A stretch of 64,000 nucleotides of DNA, from NCBI RefSeq assembly GCF_022179325.1, contig NZ_BPQQ01000045.1:1-64000 (forward strand). The letters run 5' to 3'. A model generated the notes under the pieces. It was not told the DNA's origin. It worked only from the letters and a program-made list of their open reading frames with translations, and did not search any database. Source of the DNA: Methylobacterium isbiliense. GTDB lineage: Bacteria > Pseudomonadota > Alphaproteobacteria > Rhizobiales > Beijerinckiaceae. This document shows, piece after piece, positions 20,081 through 31,164 of the stretch (its first letter is position 1; each line of letters starts with the position of its first letter). The position numbers were made by a program, and so were the translations under genes.

Positions 20081-20241
20081 GCGGTTAACCGTTCGTGACG
20101 GAGATGCGGGACGGCGACCGGCCTGCGCGGCGCCGCCGCGCTCTGGCGTCTGGCCCGAACCCGCCGCCCGCGGTATGAGAAGCGTTCCCAAGGCCGCGAG
20201 CGCCGGGGAACGGGAGCCGGCGCGGGACGCCGGAAGGATCG

Positions 20242-21402
20242 ATGGACTTCCTCACTGCGCTGGGCGGCGCGACGACGGGCCTGCTCGGCACGATCGTCAC
20301 CTTCCTGTTCGTTCTGACCGTCGTGGTGTTCGTGCACGAACTCGGCCACTTCCTGGTCGGGCGCTGGTGCGGCGTCGGGGTGACGAGCTTCTCGATCGGG
20401 TTCGGGCCCGAGCTCGTGGGCTTCGACGACCGCCGCGGCACGCGCTGGAAGATCTCCGCCATCCCGCTCGGCGGCTACGTGAAGTTCGTGGGCGACCAGA
20501 ACGGTGCCAGCGTGCCGGACGCCGCGACCCTCGCGCGCATGAACCCGGCCGAGCGCGCCGTGAGCTTCCACGCCCAGAACGTCTGGAAGCGCATCGCCAT
20601 CGTGGCGGCGGGGCCGATCGCCAATTTCCTGCTCGCCATCGCGGTCTTCGCCGGCTCGATCTACGCCGTGGGCCGCTACGAGGTGGCGCCGCGGGTCTCG
20701 GCCGTGCAGCCGGGCAGCGCCGCCGAGCGCGCCGGCTTCCAGGCCGGGGACGTGGTGCTGTCGATCAACGGCGCCGCGGTGACGAATTTCGGCGACATGC
20801 AGCGCACCGTCTCGTCGAGCGGCGGCGAGCCCCTGACCGTGGTGGTGGACCGCGGCGGCGTGCAGAAGACCCTCGAGGCGGTGCCCGACACCGTCCAGGA
20901 GAAGACCCCCTTCGGCACCCACCGGCTCGGACGGCTCGGCCTGCAGGGGCCGCGCGACCCGGCCGACGTCAAGCTCGTCCAGTACGGGCTCGGCGACTCG
21001 CTGCGCTTCGGCGTGTTCGAGACCTACTACGTGGTCGATCGCACCTTCGACTACCTCGGCAAGCTGATCAGCGGGCGCGAATCCGCCGACCAGCTCTCGG
21101 GTCCGATCGGCATCGCGCGGGTGTCGGGTCAGGCCGCCAAGGTCGGGGGTTTTGGCGCAGTGATCGGCCTGATCGCCGTGCTGTCGGTCTCGATCGGCCT
21201 CATCAACCTCTTCCCCGTGCCCCTGCTCGACGGCGGGCACCTCCTGTTCTACGGCATCGAGATCCTGCGCGGCCGCCCCTTGAGCGAGCGCGCCCAGGAG
21301 ATCGGCTTCCGCATCGGGCTCGCCCTGGTGCTGATGCTGATGCTGTTCGCGACCTGGAACGACATCATCCAGATCGGCGCCTCCTGGAACCGCGGCACCT
21401 GA
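20242..21402 (+). CDS. rseP: RIP (site-2) metalloprotease RseP
   Basis: A 386-residue inner-membrane zinc protease. The first helix carries the active site HELGH (residues 32-36). A single PDZ domain lies about residues 140-215 (VSAVQPGSAAERAGFQAGD). The second motif NLFPVPLLDGGHLLFYG near residue 325 supplies the zinc-binding aspartate. The family cuts anti-sigma factors and leftover signal peptides within the membrane. Its place between dxr and bamA is the usual one. Confidence 0.95.
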   Translation: MDFLTALGGATTGLLGTIVTFLFVLTVVVFVHELGHFLVGRWCGVGVTSFSIGFGPELVGFDDRRGTRWKISAIPLGGYVKFVGDQNGASVPDAATLARMNPAERAVSFHAQNVWKRIAIVAAGPIANFLLAIAVFAGSIYAVGRYEVAPRVSAVQPGSAAERAGFQAGDVVLSINGAAVTNFGDMQRTVSSSGGEPLTVVVDRGGVQKTLEAVPDTVQEKTPFGTHRLGRLGLQGPRDPADVKLVQYGLGDSLRFGVFETYYVVDRTFDYLGKLISGRESADQLSGPIGIARVSGQAAKVGGFGAVIGLIAVLSVSIGLINLFPVPLLDGGHLLFYGIEILRGRPLSERAQEIGFRIGLALVLMLMLFATWNDIIQIGASWNRGT

Positions 21403-21757
21403 GGCCGACCGCCCGAACCTTGTGGAGAATTCGAGCGATCGCGTTGAATCTCTCCCAAGGGTTGGGGCGCTAGAGTCGGACCCTCGACTCCCGGTCCATT
21501 GTGGCAGTCCCGTTCTGGGCTTGTGCGAGGCTGGCCTGCTTCAGGCCTTGCTCACCCTGCTGCGCGAAAAGCTCCGGTTGAGCCCGTGACAGGAAGGCCA
21601 CGTCCCCGCAAAATCCCCTCCTGCTGCCAGCTTGGCGATTGCGTCACCGGGGATTCCCGATAGAAGCGACCCAGGACCAGACGGCCATCGACCTCGCGAG
21701 AGGTTCGGCGACCCGCGGGTGCGAACCCGTACCGATAAAAATGAGACGGGCCATTTG
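21403..21757. other. intergenic leader between rseP and bamA with clustered GANTC sites
   Basis: About 355 bases without a gene, long for a gap inside this operon. Four GANTC sites occur: GAATC 21446-21450, GAGTC 21473-21477, GACTC 21486-21490 and GATTC 21652-21656. The first three fall within 45 bases. A separate bamA promoter is likely here. Confidence 0.5.
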
Positions 21758-24247
21758 ATGATGTCGATGACGGGGAAGCGCGCGCGCGTGTCTGCCACAG
21801 GCGCCATGATCATGGCGGCCGCGGTGGCGGGCGGCGCCGCACAGGCGCAGCAGGTCGTCGTTCAGGGCAACAGCCGCGTCGACGCCGAGACGGTGCGGTC
21901 CTACGTGACCGGCGTGTCGCCCGAAGAGGGGCGGCGCAACCTGATCGCCAGCGGCATGTTCTCGGACGTGCGGGTGGCCCAGAGCGGCGGCCGCACCGTC
22001 GTGACGGTGCGCGAGAACAACACGATCAACCGCGTCGTCTTCGAGGGCAACAAGAAGGTCGAGAAGGGCACGCTGGAGAGCGTGGTCGAGGCCCGCTCCC
22101 GCGGCGCCTTCAACCCGGCGGTCGTGAACTCCGACATCGAGCGCATCCGCGAGATCTATCGCCGCTCGGGCCGCGGCCTCGCCAAGGTGACCTACCGGGT
22201 CGTCGATCTGCCGAACGGCAGCGTCGACATCGTCTACACCATCGACGAGGGCGACAAGACCGGCATCAAGCGGATCCAGTTCGTCGGCAACGAGGCCTAT
22301 TCCGAGGGACGTCTCAGGGACCTGATGACGTCCACCGAGATGAACCTCCTGAGCTTCATCAAGACCTCGGACGTCTACGATCCCGACCGGATCGCCGCCG
22401 ACCTCGATCTCGTGCGCCGTTACTACCTGAAGAACGGCTACGCCGACTTCCGGATCGTGTCGGCGGATGCGCGCTTCGACGAGGGCCAGGGTGGCTGGAT
22501 CATCACCGTCACGGTCGACGAAGGCCGTCAGTACCGCGTCGGCGCGGTGGCGATCGACTCGCGCGTCGGCGGCGTCGACGGCGGGACCCTGCGCGGCGAG
22601 ATCCGCACCGGCGTCGGCGACGTCTACAACGCCGAGGACGTCGAGAAGACGCTCACCGGCGTCACCACCGAGGTGGCGCGCCGGGGATACCCCTTCGCCC
22701 AGGTCCGCCCGACCGGCGAGCGCGACCGCGCCACCGGCACCGTCTCCCTCGGCTTCATCGTCGAGGACGGGCCGCGGGTCTACATCGAGCGCGTGAACAT
22801 CCGCGGCAACACCCGCACCCGCGACTACGTCGTGCGGCGCGAACTCGATTTCGCCGAGGGCGACGCCTACAACCGCGTCCTCACGGACCGGGCCGAGCGG
22901 CGCCTGAACGGCCTCGGCTTCTTCAAGAAGGTCCGGTTCTCCAACGAGCCCGGCTCCGCGCCCGACCGCGTCATCGTCAACATCGACGTCGAGGATCAGC
23001 CCACCGGCTCGTTCTCGGTCGCGGGCGGCTACTCGACCGCGGACGGCATCATCGGCGAGGTCTCGGTCTCGGAGTCGAACTTCCTCGGCCGCGGCCAGTA
23101 CGTGCGCGTGGCGGGCTCCGCCGGCCAGTACACCCGCGGCATCGACTTCTCGTTCACCGAGCCGTACTTCCTCGGCTACCGGCTGGCCGCGGGCTTCGAC
23201 GTCTTCAACAAGTACAGCGACCTGACGCGCTACTCGCGCTACGTCACCGACGTGGTCGGCGGCCAGCTCCGCCTCGGCCTGCCGATCACCGAGGAGTTCG
23301 GCGTCACGCTGCGCTACTCGATCTACAACACCGACCTGAAGATCCCGAACACCCTCAGGCGGCCCTACAACGACTGCTCGTTCCCGCTCGCGGGCTACAC
23401 GGCGATCAACGCGGCCGGCCAGGCGATCTATCCGAACTGCGCCTATGACGGCGAGGCCTCGATCGCCCTCAAGGATTCGGTCGGCTCGACCCTGACCTCG
23501 CTGGCGGGCGTCACCCTCGCCTACTCGACCCTCGACAACCTCGCCCAGCCGCGCAACGGCTTCTACGGCGAGCTGAAGCCGGAATTCGCCGGCATCGGCG
23601 GCGACTCGAAGTTCTTCCGCGTCACCACCGAGGCCCGCTACTACAAGGAGATCTGGGAGGACGTCGTCGGCTTCGTGCGGTTCCAGGCCGGCCACGTGCA
23701 GCCGACCGAGGGCAACACGCTGCGCATCACCGACCAGTTCTTCCTCGGCCCGTCGCTGGTGCGCGGCTTCGCGCCGAACGGCATCGGCCCGCGCGATGTC
23801 GGCTCGGGCGATGCGCGCTCGAACGCGCTCGGCGGCACGACCTATGTCGGCGGCACCCTCGAAGTGCAGTTCCCGATCTGGGGCCTGCCGCGCGACCTCG
23901 GCCTGAAGGGCGCGGTCTTCGCCGATGCCGGTACGCTGTTCGGCTACAAGGGCCGGCGCGCCTTCGACGTGAACGGCGACGGCATCATCAACGGCTTCAG
24001 CCCGGTCGCAGGCTGCAACTTCAACGCCTTCACGGTGGGCGTGGAGCCCGAATGCGTGAACGTGCGCGACAAGCCCACGCTGCGCTCCTCGGTCGGCGCC
24101 TCGATCCTCTGGAACTCGCCGCTCGGCCCGATCCGCTTCGATTACGCCTACGCCCTCACCAAGGACGAGGGCGTGTTCAACGGCCTCGGCCGGGTCGGCA
24201 AGGACCAGACGCAGGCCTTCCGCTTCTCGGGCGGCTCGCGCTTCTGA
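21758..24247 (+). CDS. bamA: outer membrane protein assembly factor BamA
   Basis: An 829-residue Omp85 protein that inserts beta-barrels into the outer membrane. A signal peptide ends at QAQ about residue 30. POTRA domains follow (for example VVQGNSRVDAETVRSYV, then RVVFEGNKKVEKGTLESVV, KRIQFVGNEAYSEGRLRDL and VNIRGNTRTRDYVVRRELD). The barrel holds the conserved LVRGF sequence (loop L6, VRGF motif near residue 670), and the chain ends in GGSRF with terminal phenylalanine. The start at 21758 is the first ATG of the signal peptide; an adjacent ATG follows and the ribosome binding site is weak. Confidence 0.95.
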   Translation: MMSMTGKRARVSATGAMIMAAAVAGGAAQAQQVVVQGNSRVDAETVRSYVTGVSPEEGRRNLIASGMFSDVRVAQSGGRTVVTVRENNTINRVVFEGNKKVEKGTLESVVEARSRGAFNPAVVNSDIERIREIYRRSGRGLAKVTYRVVDLPNGSVDIVYTIDEGDKTGIKRIQFVGNEAYSEGRLRDLMTSTEMNLLSFIKTSDVYDPDRIAADLDLVRRYYLKNGYADFRIVSADARFDEGQGGWIITVTVDEGRQYRVGAVAIDSRVGGVDGGTLRGEIRTGVGDVYNAEDVEKTLTGVTTEVARRGYPFAQVRPTGERDRATGTVSLGFIVEDGPRVYIERVNIRGNTRTRDYVVRRELDFAEGDAYNRVLTDRAERRLNGLGFFKKVRFSNEPGSAPDRVIVNIDVEDQPTGSFSVAGGYSTADGIIGEVSVSESNFLGRGQYVRVAGSAGQYTRGIDFSFTEPYFLGYRLAAGFDVFNKYSDLTRYSRYVTDVVGGQLRLGLPITEEFGVTLRYSIYNTDLKIPNTLRRPYNDCSFPLAGYTAINAAGQAIYPNCAYDGEASIALKDSVGSTLTSLAGVTLAYSTLDNLAQPRNGFYGELKPEFAGIGGDSKFFRVTTEARYYKEIWEDVVGFVRFQAGHVQPTEGNTLRITDQFFLGPSLVRGFAPNGIGPRDVGSGDARSNALGGTTYVGGTLEVQFPIWGLPRDLGLKGAVFADAGTLFGYKGRRAFDVNGDGIINGFSPVAGCNFNAFTVGVEPECVNVRDKPTLRSSVGASILWNSPLGPIRFDYAYALTKDEGVFNGLGRVGKDQTQAFRFSGGSRF

Positions 24248-24250
24248 GCC

Positions 24251-24277
24251 CCGGTCCGGACGGATCGTCCGGACCGG
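24251..24277 (+). terminator. perfect 12-bp hairpin just after bamA
   Basis: CCGGTCCGGACG / CGTCCGGACCGG with a 3-base loop starts 4 bases after the bamA stop. It lacks a T run and may protect the 3' end or act together with the second hairpin downstream. Confidence 0.55.
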
Positions 24278-24286
24278 CCTCCCATT

Positions 24287-24314
24287 CCGGTTGCAGGCCG
24301 CCGGTTGCAGGCCG
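24287..24314. repeat. tandem 14-bp duplication
   Basis: CCGGTTGCAGGCCG is repeated exactly (24287-24300, 24301-24314) between the two hairpins that follow bamA. The second copy overlaps the left arm of the second hairpin. Confidence 0.8.
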
Positions 24315-24340
24315 GCGCCCCGCGGGGCGCCGGCTTTTTT
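24311..24340 (+). terminator. Rho-independent terminator after bamA
   Basis: GCCGGCGCCCC (24311-24321) pairs with GGGGCGCCGGC (24324-24334) and is followed at once by six Ts. It should end transcription between bamA and lpxD. Confidence 0.92.
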
Positions 24341-24433
24341 CGTTTGTGCCCTCCCCCGCGAGCGGGTAGGCCGGGCGCCCGTCCCGGCGCGGGCGCGGGA
24401 GACACCGCGCCCCGGCTTCCCGCGAGCGCGTGC

Positions 24434-25492
24434 ATGTCAGACCCGGTCTTCTTCTCCGCTTCCGGCCCGCTCTCCCTGCGGGAGATCGCCGACCTCGCCG
24501 GCGCGGTGCTGCCGGCCGGCCTCGACGGCGAGATCGCGATCCGGGGCGCGGCGCCGCTGGAGAGCGCGGGGCCGGACGATCTCGTCTACATGGACAACGC
24601 GAAGTACGGGCAGGCGCTGGAGCGCACCCGCGCCCGGGTCTGCCTCGTCTCGGCCCGCTTCGCCGCGCGGGTGCCGGAGGGCACGCTGGCCCTGGTCTCG
24701 CGCGAGCCCTACAGGGGCTTCGCCCGCGTGCTCGCCCGCCTGTTTCCGAGCGCGGCCCGCCCGACCTCGCTGTTCGGCGCCACCGGCGTGTCGCCGGGCT
24801 CGTTCGTCCACCCCTCCGCCCGGCTGGAGCCCGGTGTGGTGGTCGACCCCGGCGTGGTGGTGGGGCCGGGCGCGGAGATCGGCGCCGAGACGGTGCTGGC
24901 GGCCGGCGCGGTGATCGGCCCGGGCACCCGGATCGGCCGCGGCTGCGCCATCGGACCCGGCGCCTCGGTGCTGCACACCCTTATCGGCAACCGCGTCATC
25001 ATCCACGGCGGCGCCCGCATCGGCCAGGACGGGTTCGGTTTCGCCATGGGCGCGGCCGGGCACCTCAAGGTGCCGCAGGTCGGGCGCGTCATCATCCAGG
25101 ACGACGTCGAGATCGGCGCCAACACCACGGTGGACCGGGGCGCCAGCCGCGACACCGTGATCGGCGAGGGCACCAAGATCGACAACCTCGTGCAGATCGC
25201 CCACAACGTGGTGATCGGGCGTCATTGCGTGATCGTCGCGCAGGTCGGCATCTCGGGCTCGACCACGCTGGAGGATTACGTGGTCCTCGGCGGGCAGGTG
25301 GGCGTCGTCGGCCATCTGCGGATCGGCATGGGCTCGCAGATCGCCGGATCCAGCAACGTGAACAAGGACGTGCCGCCGGGCTCGCGCTGGGGCGGCACGC
25401 CGGCCAAGCCCGTCCGCGAGTGGTTCCGCGAGATGACGACGCTCAAGACGCTCGCGGCGCGCGGGCGCGCGCCGGAGGACGATGCCGAGTAG
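24434..25492 (+). CDS. lpxD: UDP-3-O-(3-hydroxyacyl)glucosamine N-acyltransferase LpxD
   Basis: A 352-residue acyltransferase, the third step of lipid A synthesis. The N-terminal uridine-binding domain (about 1-110) is followed by a left-handed parallel beta-helix of hexapeptide repeats ([20 protein letters not shown] and on). The catalytic histidine lies in [13 protein letters not shown] (about residue 257). The C-terminal helix ends with TLKTLAARG. The ATG at 24434 starts [19 protein letters not shown], the family's normal start. It is first gene of lpxD-fabZ-lpxA-lpxI-lpxB and follows a strong terminator, so it needs its own promoter or read-through. Confidence 0.95.
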   Translation: MSDPVFFSASGPLSLREIADLAGAVLPAGLDGEIAIRGAAPLESAGPDDLVYMDNAKYGQALERTRARVCLVSARFAARVPEGTLALVSREPYRGFARVLARLFPSAARPTSLFGATGVSPGSFVHPSARLEPGVVVDPGVVVGPGAEIGAETVLAAGAVIGPGTRIGRGCAIGPGASVLHTLIGNRVIIHGGARIGQDGFGFAMGAAGHLKVPQVGRVIIQDDVEIGANTTVDRGASRDTVIGEGTKIDNLVQIAHNVVIGRHCVIVAQVGISGSTTLEDYVVLGGQVGVVGHLRIGMGSQIAGSSNVNKDVPPGSRWGGTPAKPVREWFREMTTLKTLAARGRAPEDDAE

Positions 25493-25636
25493 GCAGAGGT
25501 TCCCTCAAGCCGCCGCAAAGTCCTTGCATCGACGCGTCCCGACTCGCCAAAGACCAAGCCCGGGGTTCGGCGCTCGCGCCGGCCGGCCCCACCCGCATCC
25601 CTTCGGCCCGCAAGGCCGCGCATGGAGCCTGACACG

Positions 25637-26097
<461 letters not shown>

Positions 26098-26101
<4 letters not shown>

Positions 26102-26928
26102 GCGCCGAGCCCGACGCCCCGGCCGAGACACGGATCCATCCGAGCGCCCTCGTCGAGGACGGCGCGGAGCTCGGGCGCGGCGTGACGATCGGCCCGTTCT
26201 GCCATGTCGGGCCGCAGGTCAGCCTCGGCGACGGCGTCGACCTCGTGAGCCACGTCGTGGTGGCCGGCGCGACCCGCATCGGCGCGCGCACCCGCATCTT
26301 CCCCTTCGCGTCGATCGGCCATCCGCCGCAGGACCTCAAGTACCGGGGCGAGGCCAACCGGCTGACCGTGGGCAGCGACTGCCTGATCCGCGAGGGCGTG
26401 ACCATGAATCCCGGCACCACGGGCGGCGGCCTAGAGACGGTGGTGGGCGACGGCTGCGCCTTCCTGGCCAACAGCCATGTCGGGCACGATTGCCGGGTCG
26501 GGAACCGCGTCGTCTTCTCCAACAACGTCATGCTGGCCGGCCATTGCCAGGTCGGCGACTACGCGATCCTGGGCGGGGGCGCCGCGGTGATCCAGTTCGC
26601 CCGCGTCGGCGCGCACGCCTTCGTGGGCGGCCTCTCGGGCCTGGAGAACGACCTGATCCCGTACGGGATGGCGGTGGGCAACCGGGCGCATCTCTCGGGC
26701 CTCAACATCATCGGGCTGCAGCGGCGGGGCTTCTCGCGCGAGGACATCCACGCCCTGCGCCGGGCCTACCGCCTGCTCTTCGCGCAGGAGGGCACCCTGA
26801 TGGAGCGCGTCGAGGACGTGGCGGAGGAGTTCGAGCAGCATCCGATCGTGCAGGAGATCCTCGCCTTCATCCGCGAGGGCGGCAAGCGCTCGGTCTGCAT
26901 CCCCCGCGAGGCGCCGGGACCGGCCTGA
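26098..26928 (+). CDS. lpxA: UDP-N-acetylglucosamine O-acyltransferase LpxA
   Basis: A 276-residue hexapeptide-repeat acyltransferase that makes the first committed step of lipid A synthesis from UDP-GlcNAc and hydroxyacyl-ACP. [20 protein letters not shown] begins the beta-helix. [12 protein letters not shown] carries the catalytic histidine. [17 protein letters not shown] opens the C-terminal helical domain. The start codon overlaps the fabZ stop by 4 bases. LpxI follows after 3 bases. Confidence 0.96.
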
Positions 26929-26931
26929 GCG

Positions 26932-27777
26932 ATGGCTGCCGGCACCGTCGCCATCGTGGCCGGGGCGGGGCGGCTGCCGCTCCTCGTCGCCGCCGCCCTG
27001 GAGCGGGCCGGGCGGCCGTTCCGCATCCTGGCGATCCGGGGCTTCGCCGATCCGGCGACCCGGCGGCGGGCGCACGCCACCGTGGACCTGCTCGACGTGC
27101 GCGGGGCGCTGGCCCGGCTCGACGCCTGGGCGCCCTCCGGGGTCGCGCTGGCGGGAGCGGTCGCCCGCCCGAGCCCCGCGGCGCTGCTCAACACCCTGGC
27201 GGCCCTGCGCAACCGCGAGGAGCTGCGCTCGCTCGCCTCGGGCGGGGACGATCACCTGCTGCGGGGCGTCCTCGCGCTCCTCGAAGACCACGGGCACCGC
27301 ATCCTCGGCGTGCACGAACTCGCCCCCGACCTGATGGCGCCGGCGGGACCGCTCGGGCGGCACGGGCCCGATGCCGCCGCCAGCGCCTCGATCGCCACCG
27401 GCCGGGCGCTGCTGGCCAGCCTCGCGCCGCACGATGTCGGGCAGGCCGCCGTGGTGGCCGCCCGCCGCGTGCTGGCGGTCGAAGGGCCGGAGGGGACCGA
27501 CCGGATGCTGCGGCGCGCCCGCGACCTCGCGCGCCGCCCGCTCGGCTTCGGGCGTCCGCCCGGCGGGCTCGTGCTGGTGAAGCTCGCCAAGGCCGGCCAG
27601 GACCTGCGGGTGGATCTCCCGGCGATCGGCCCCCGCACGGTGCGCAACGCCGCCGCGGCCGGCTGCGCGGGCCTCGCGGTCGGGGCCGGCGACACGCTGG
27701 TCCTCGACCGGCCCGAGACCGTGGCGCTCGCCGACCGCCTCGGCCTGTTCCTGCACGGGCTGGAGGGCGCCGCGTGA
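26932..27777 (+). CDS. lpxI: UDP-2,3-diacylglucosamine pyrophosphatase LpxI
   Basis: A 281-residue enzyme of the LpxI (former DUF1009) family, the alphaproteobacterial replacement for LpxH. It hydrolyses UDP-2,3-diacylglucosamine to lipid X. VAIVAGAGRLPLLVAAAL forms the N-terminal fold. The C-terminal catalytic domain contains VGQAAVVAARRVLAVEGPEG and VDLPAIGPRTVRNAAAAG. The stop overlaps the GTG of lpxB (GTGA), so the two are coupled. Confidence 0.93.
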   Translation: MAAGTVAIVAGAGRLPLLVAAALERAGRPFRILAIRGFADPATRRRAHATVDLLDVRGALARLDAWAPSGVALAGAVARPSPAALLNTLAALRNREELRSLASGGDDHLLRGVLALLEDHGHRILGVHELAPDLMAPAGPLGRHGPDAAASASIATGRALLASLAPHDVGQAAVVAARRVLAVEGPEGTDRMLRRARDLARRPLGFGRPPGGLVLVKLAKAGQDLRVDLPAIGPRTVRNAAAAGCAGLAVGAGDTLVLDRPETVALADRLGLFLHGLEGAA

Positions 27778-28940
27778 GCCGTCCCTGCCGCATCTGGCTC
27801 GTGGCCGGCGAGGAATCCGGCGACCAGCTCGGCGCGAAGCTGATCCGGGCGCTGCGCACGATCACCCCGGAGCCGCTGGACCTCGCGGGCGTCGGCGGCG
27901 ACGCGATGGCGGCGGAGGGCCTGTCCTCGCTGTTTCCCCTCGAGGACGTGGCGGTGATTGGCTACCTCGCGGTGGCGGCCCGCCTGCGCCTGCTGCTGCG
28001 GCGCATCCGCCAGACCGTGGAGGCCTGCGTCGCGGCCCGGCCCGACGTCCTCGTCATCATCGACAGCCCGGGCTTCACCCACGCGGTGGCGAGCCGGGTG
28101 CGCAAGCGCCTGCCCGACCTGCCGGTGGTGGATTACGTCAGCCCGAGCGTGTGGGCGTGGCGGCCCTGGCGCGCCAAGACGATGCGCGCCTACATCGACC
28201 ACGTGCTGGCGCTCCTCCCCTTCGAGCCCGACGCGCACCGCCGCCTCGGCGGACCCGCCTGCACCTATGTCGGCCACCCGCTGATCGAGCGCCTCGCCGA
28301 GCTGCGCCCAGACGCCGCGGAGGCGCGGGCGCGCCATGCCGACCAGCCGGTGCTGGCGGTGCTGCCGGGCTCGCGCCGCTCCGAGATCGAGCGCCTGATG
28401 CCGGTCTTCGGGGCGACGCTGGGGCGTCTCGGCGCCGAGGGCGCCCGCTTCACCGTGGAGGTGCCGGCGGTGGCCCGCCACCGCGAGCTCGTCGCGCGCC
28501 TCGCCGCCGCATGGCCGGTGGCGCCCCGGCTGGTGGACGGCGAGGCTGCCAAGCTCTCGACCTTCCGCCGCGCCCGGGCCGCGCTCGCCGCCTCCGGAAC
28601 GGTGACGCTCGAACTCGCGCTGGCGGGCGTGCCGATGGTGGTGGCGTATCAGGTGCCGAAGATCGAAGAGATCATCGTGCGCCGGCTGATCCAGGTGCCG
28701 ACGATCGTGCTGCCCAACCTGATCCTCGGCGAGAATGCGATTCCCGAACTCATCCAGGCCGAGTGCCGGCCGGACCGGCTCGCCGCCGCGCTGGCGCCGC
28801 TCCTGCGCGAGGGCGAGGCGCGGGCCGCGCAGGACCGGGCGCTCGCCCGGCTCGACGCCGTCATGCGCCTGCCCGACGGGGACGACCCGAGCCGAAGCGC
28901 CGCCCGGATCGTGCTGCAGGCGGCCGGACGTCACAGTTGA
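27774..28940 (+). CDS. lpxB: lipid-A-disaccharide synthase LpxB
   Basis: A 388-residue glycosyltransferase (GT19) that joins lipid X and UDP-diacylglucosamine. WLVAGEESGDQLGAKLI is the conserved start, followed by VVDYVSPSVWAWRPWRAKTM and LLPFEPDAH, then YVGHPLIE and VLPGSRRSEIERLMP. The GTG at 27774 overlaps the lpxI stop and gives the family's usual N-terminus. It is last gene of the lipid A operon and converges with the peroxiredoxin gene. Confidence 0.96.
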   Translation: MSRPCRIWLVAGEESGDQLGAKLIRALRTITPEPLDLAGVGGDAMAAEGLSSLFPLEDVAVIGYLAVAARLRLLLRRIRQTVEACVAARPDVLVIIDSPGFTHAVASRVRKRLPDLPVVDYVSPSVWAWRPWRAKTMRAYIDHVLALLPFEPDAHRRLGGPACTYVGHPLIERLAELRPDAAEARARHADQPVLAVLPGSRRSEIERLMPVFGATLGRLGAEGARFTVEVPAVARHRELVARLAAAWPVAPRLVDGEAAKLSTFRRARAALAASGTVTLELALAGVPMVVAYQVPKIEEIIVRRLIQVPTIVLPNLILGENAIPELIQAECRPDRLAAALAPLLREGEARAAQDRALARLDAVMRLPDGDDPSRSAARIVLQAAGRHS

Positions 28941-28990
28941 GTCAGGTGCCGGCCGGCGCGAGCGCGGTGCTCATGCACCCGATACGCCGG

Positions 28991-29026
28991 GAGCCTGCAG
29001 AAGCGGCTTCCGCCATGCGCAGGCTC
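28991..29026. terminator. hairpin between convergent lpxB and peroxiredoxin genes
   Basis: GAGCCTGC (28991-28998) pairs with GCAGGCTC (29019-29026); an inner GAAGC/GCTTC pair lies in the loop. There is no T run. It is placed centrally between two converging stop codons. Confidence 0.45.
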
Positions 29027-29071
29027 ACTCCCGCGTCGCCGTATGACCGGCAGGATCGGCGCGACCGACGC

Positions 29072-29605
29072 TCAGCCGGACCGCGCCTTGAGGTAGGCGA
29101 GCATGGTTCCGGCGTCCGAGACCGTGAGGCCGACCCCGGGCGGGTCGTCGCGAAACCCGGGCTCCACGAACAGTTGGCGGATCGTGCCGTCCTCGACATG
29201 CATCGCGTAGCGCCAGCTGCGCATCCCCATGCCCTGGCGGCCGCGCTTGACCAGCATGCCCATCTGCCGCGTGAAGTCGCCGTTGCCGTCCGGCAGCATG
29301 AACACCTTCGTGATGTCCTTGGAGCGCGCCCACTGATACATCACGAATGCGTCGTTCACCGACAGGCAGACGACTTGGTCGATGCCCAGGGCCGCGAATT
29401 CGTCGGCGTGCTGCTCGTAGCCCGGCAGATGCTGGTCCGAGCAGGCGGGCGTGAAGGCGCCCGGCACCGCGAACAGCACGATGGTGCGGCCGCCGAAGAT
29501 CTCGGCCGAGGTGACGTCCTTCCACTCGAACGGGTTCGGCCCGCCGACCGCCTCGTTCCTGACGCGGGTGTGGAAGGTCACGGCCGGGACGGTGGCTGGT
29601 TGCAT
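29072..29605 (-). CDS. peroxiredoxin (Prx5 type)
   Basis: A 177-residue thiol peroxidase of the Prx5/AhpC-TSA redoxin family. The peroxidatic cysteine is C55 in VPGAFTPACSDQHLPGY. A second cysteine (C80, QVVCLSVND) is present. FMLPDGNGDFTRQMGM and RSWRYAMHVEDG are family marks. It should reduce hydrogen or alkyl peroxides in the cytosol with glutaredoxin or thioredoxin. It lies downstream of gltA on the same strand, separated by a palindromic element. Confidence 0.93.
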   Translation of the reverse strand: MQPATVPAVTFHTRVRNEAVGGPNPFEWKDVTSAEIFGGRTIVLFAVPGAFTPACSDQHLPGYEQHADEFAALGIDQVVCLSVNDAFVMYQWARSKDITKVFMLPDGNGDFTRQMGMLVKRGRQGMGMRSWRYAMHVEDGTIRQLFVEPGFRDDPPGVGLTVSDAGTMLAYLKARSG

Positions 29606-29652
29606 CGGGGCGACCCTCGCGTGGCGGAAGCGGCGCGCTGCCGGAGGGTGAG

Positions 29653-29759
29653 CCTAAGCAGACTTGCGTTGGCAAGCCAACGCTTCGTCCGCTTAGGTTC
29701 TTGTTTCTTCGCAGATTTTTATCGCAAAACCGGCGACCACTTTTGCGAAATCTGCTTAG
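29653..29759. repeat. nested palindromic intergenic element
   Basis: The element is bracketed by a 9-bp inverted repeat, CTAAGCAGA (29654-29662) and TCTGCTTAG (29751-29759). Inside are GCGTTGGC/GCCAACGC (29666-29673, 29676-29683), an outer CCTAAGC/GCTTAGG pair (29653-29659, 29691-29697), GCAGATTT/AAATCTGC (29711-29718, 29748-29755) and CGCAAAA/TTTTGCG (29723-29729, 29741-29747). The second half resembles the short palindromes (CGCAAAACCGG...CCACTTTTGCG) scattered in rhizobial and Methylobacterium genomes. Confidence 0.75.
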
Positions 29760-29871
29760 TGCCGGGAGCGGACGGCCGCCACGAGAAAGCGGCGCCGATC
29801 GAGGAGGCCCGAGCGGAACGGGCGGCACTCACGCGCCGCCCGGCCGGTGATCGTCGTGGCGCCCCGGCGCG

Positions 29872-31164
<1,293 letters not shown>

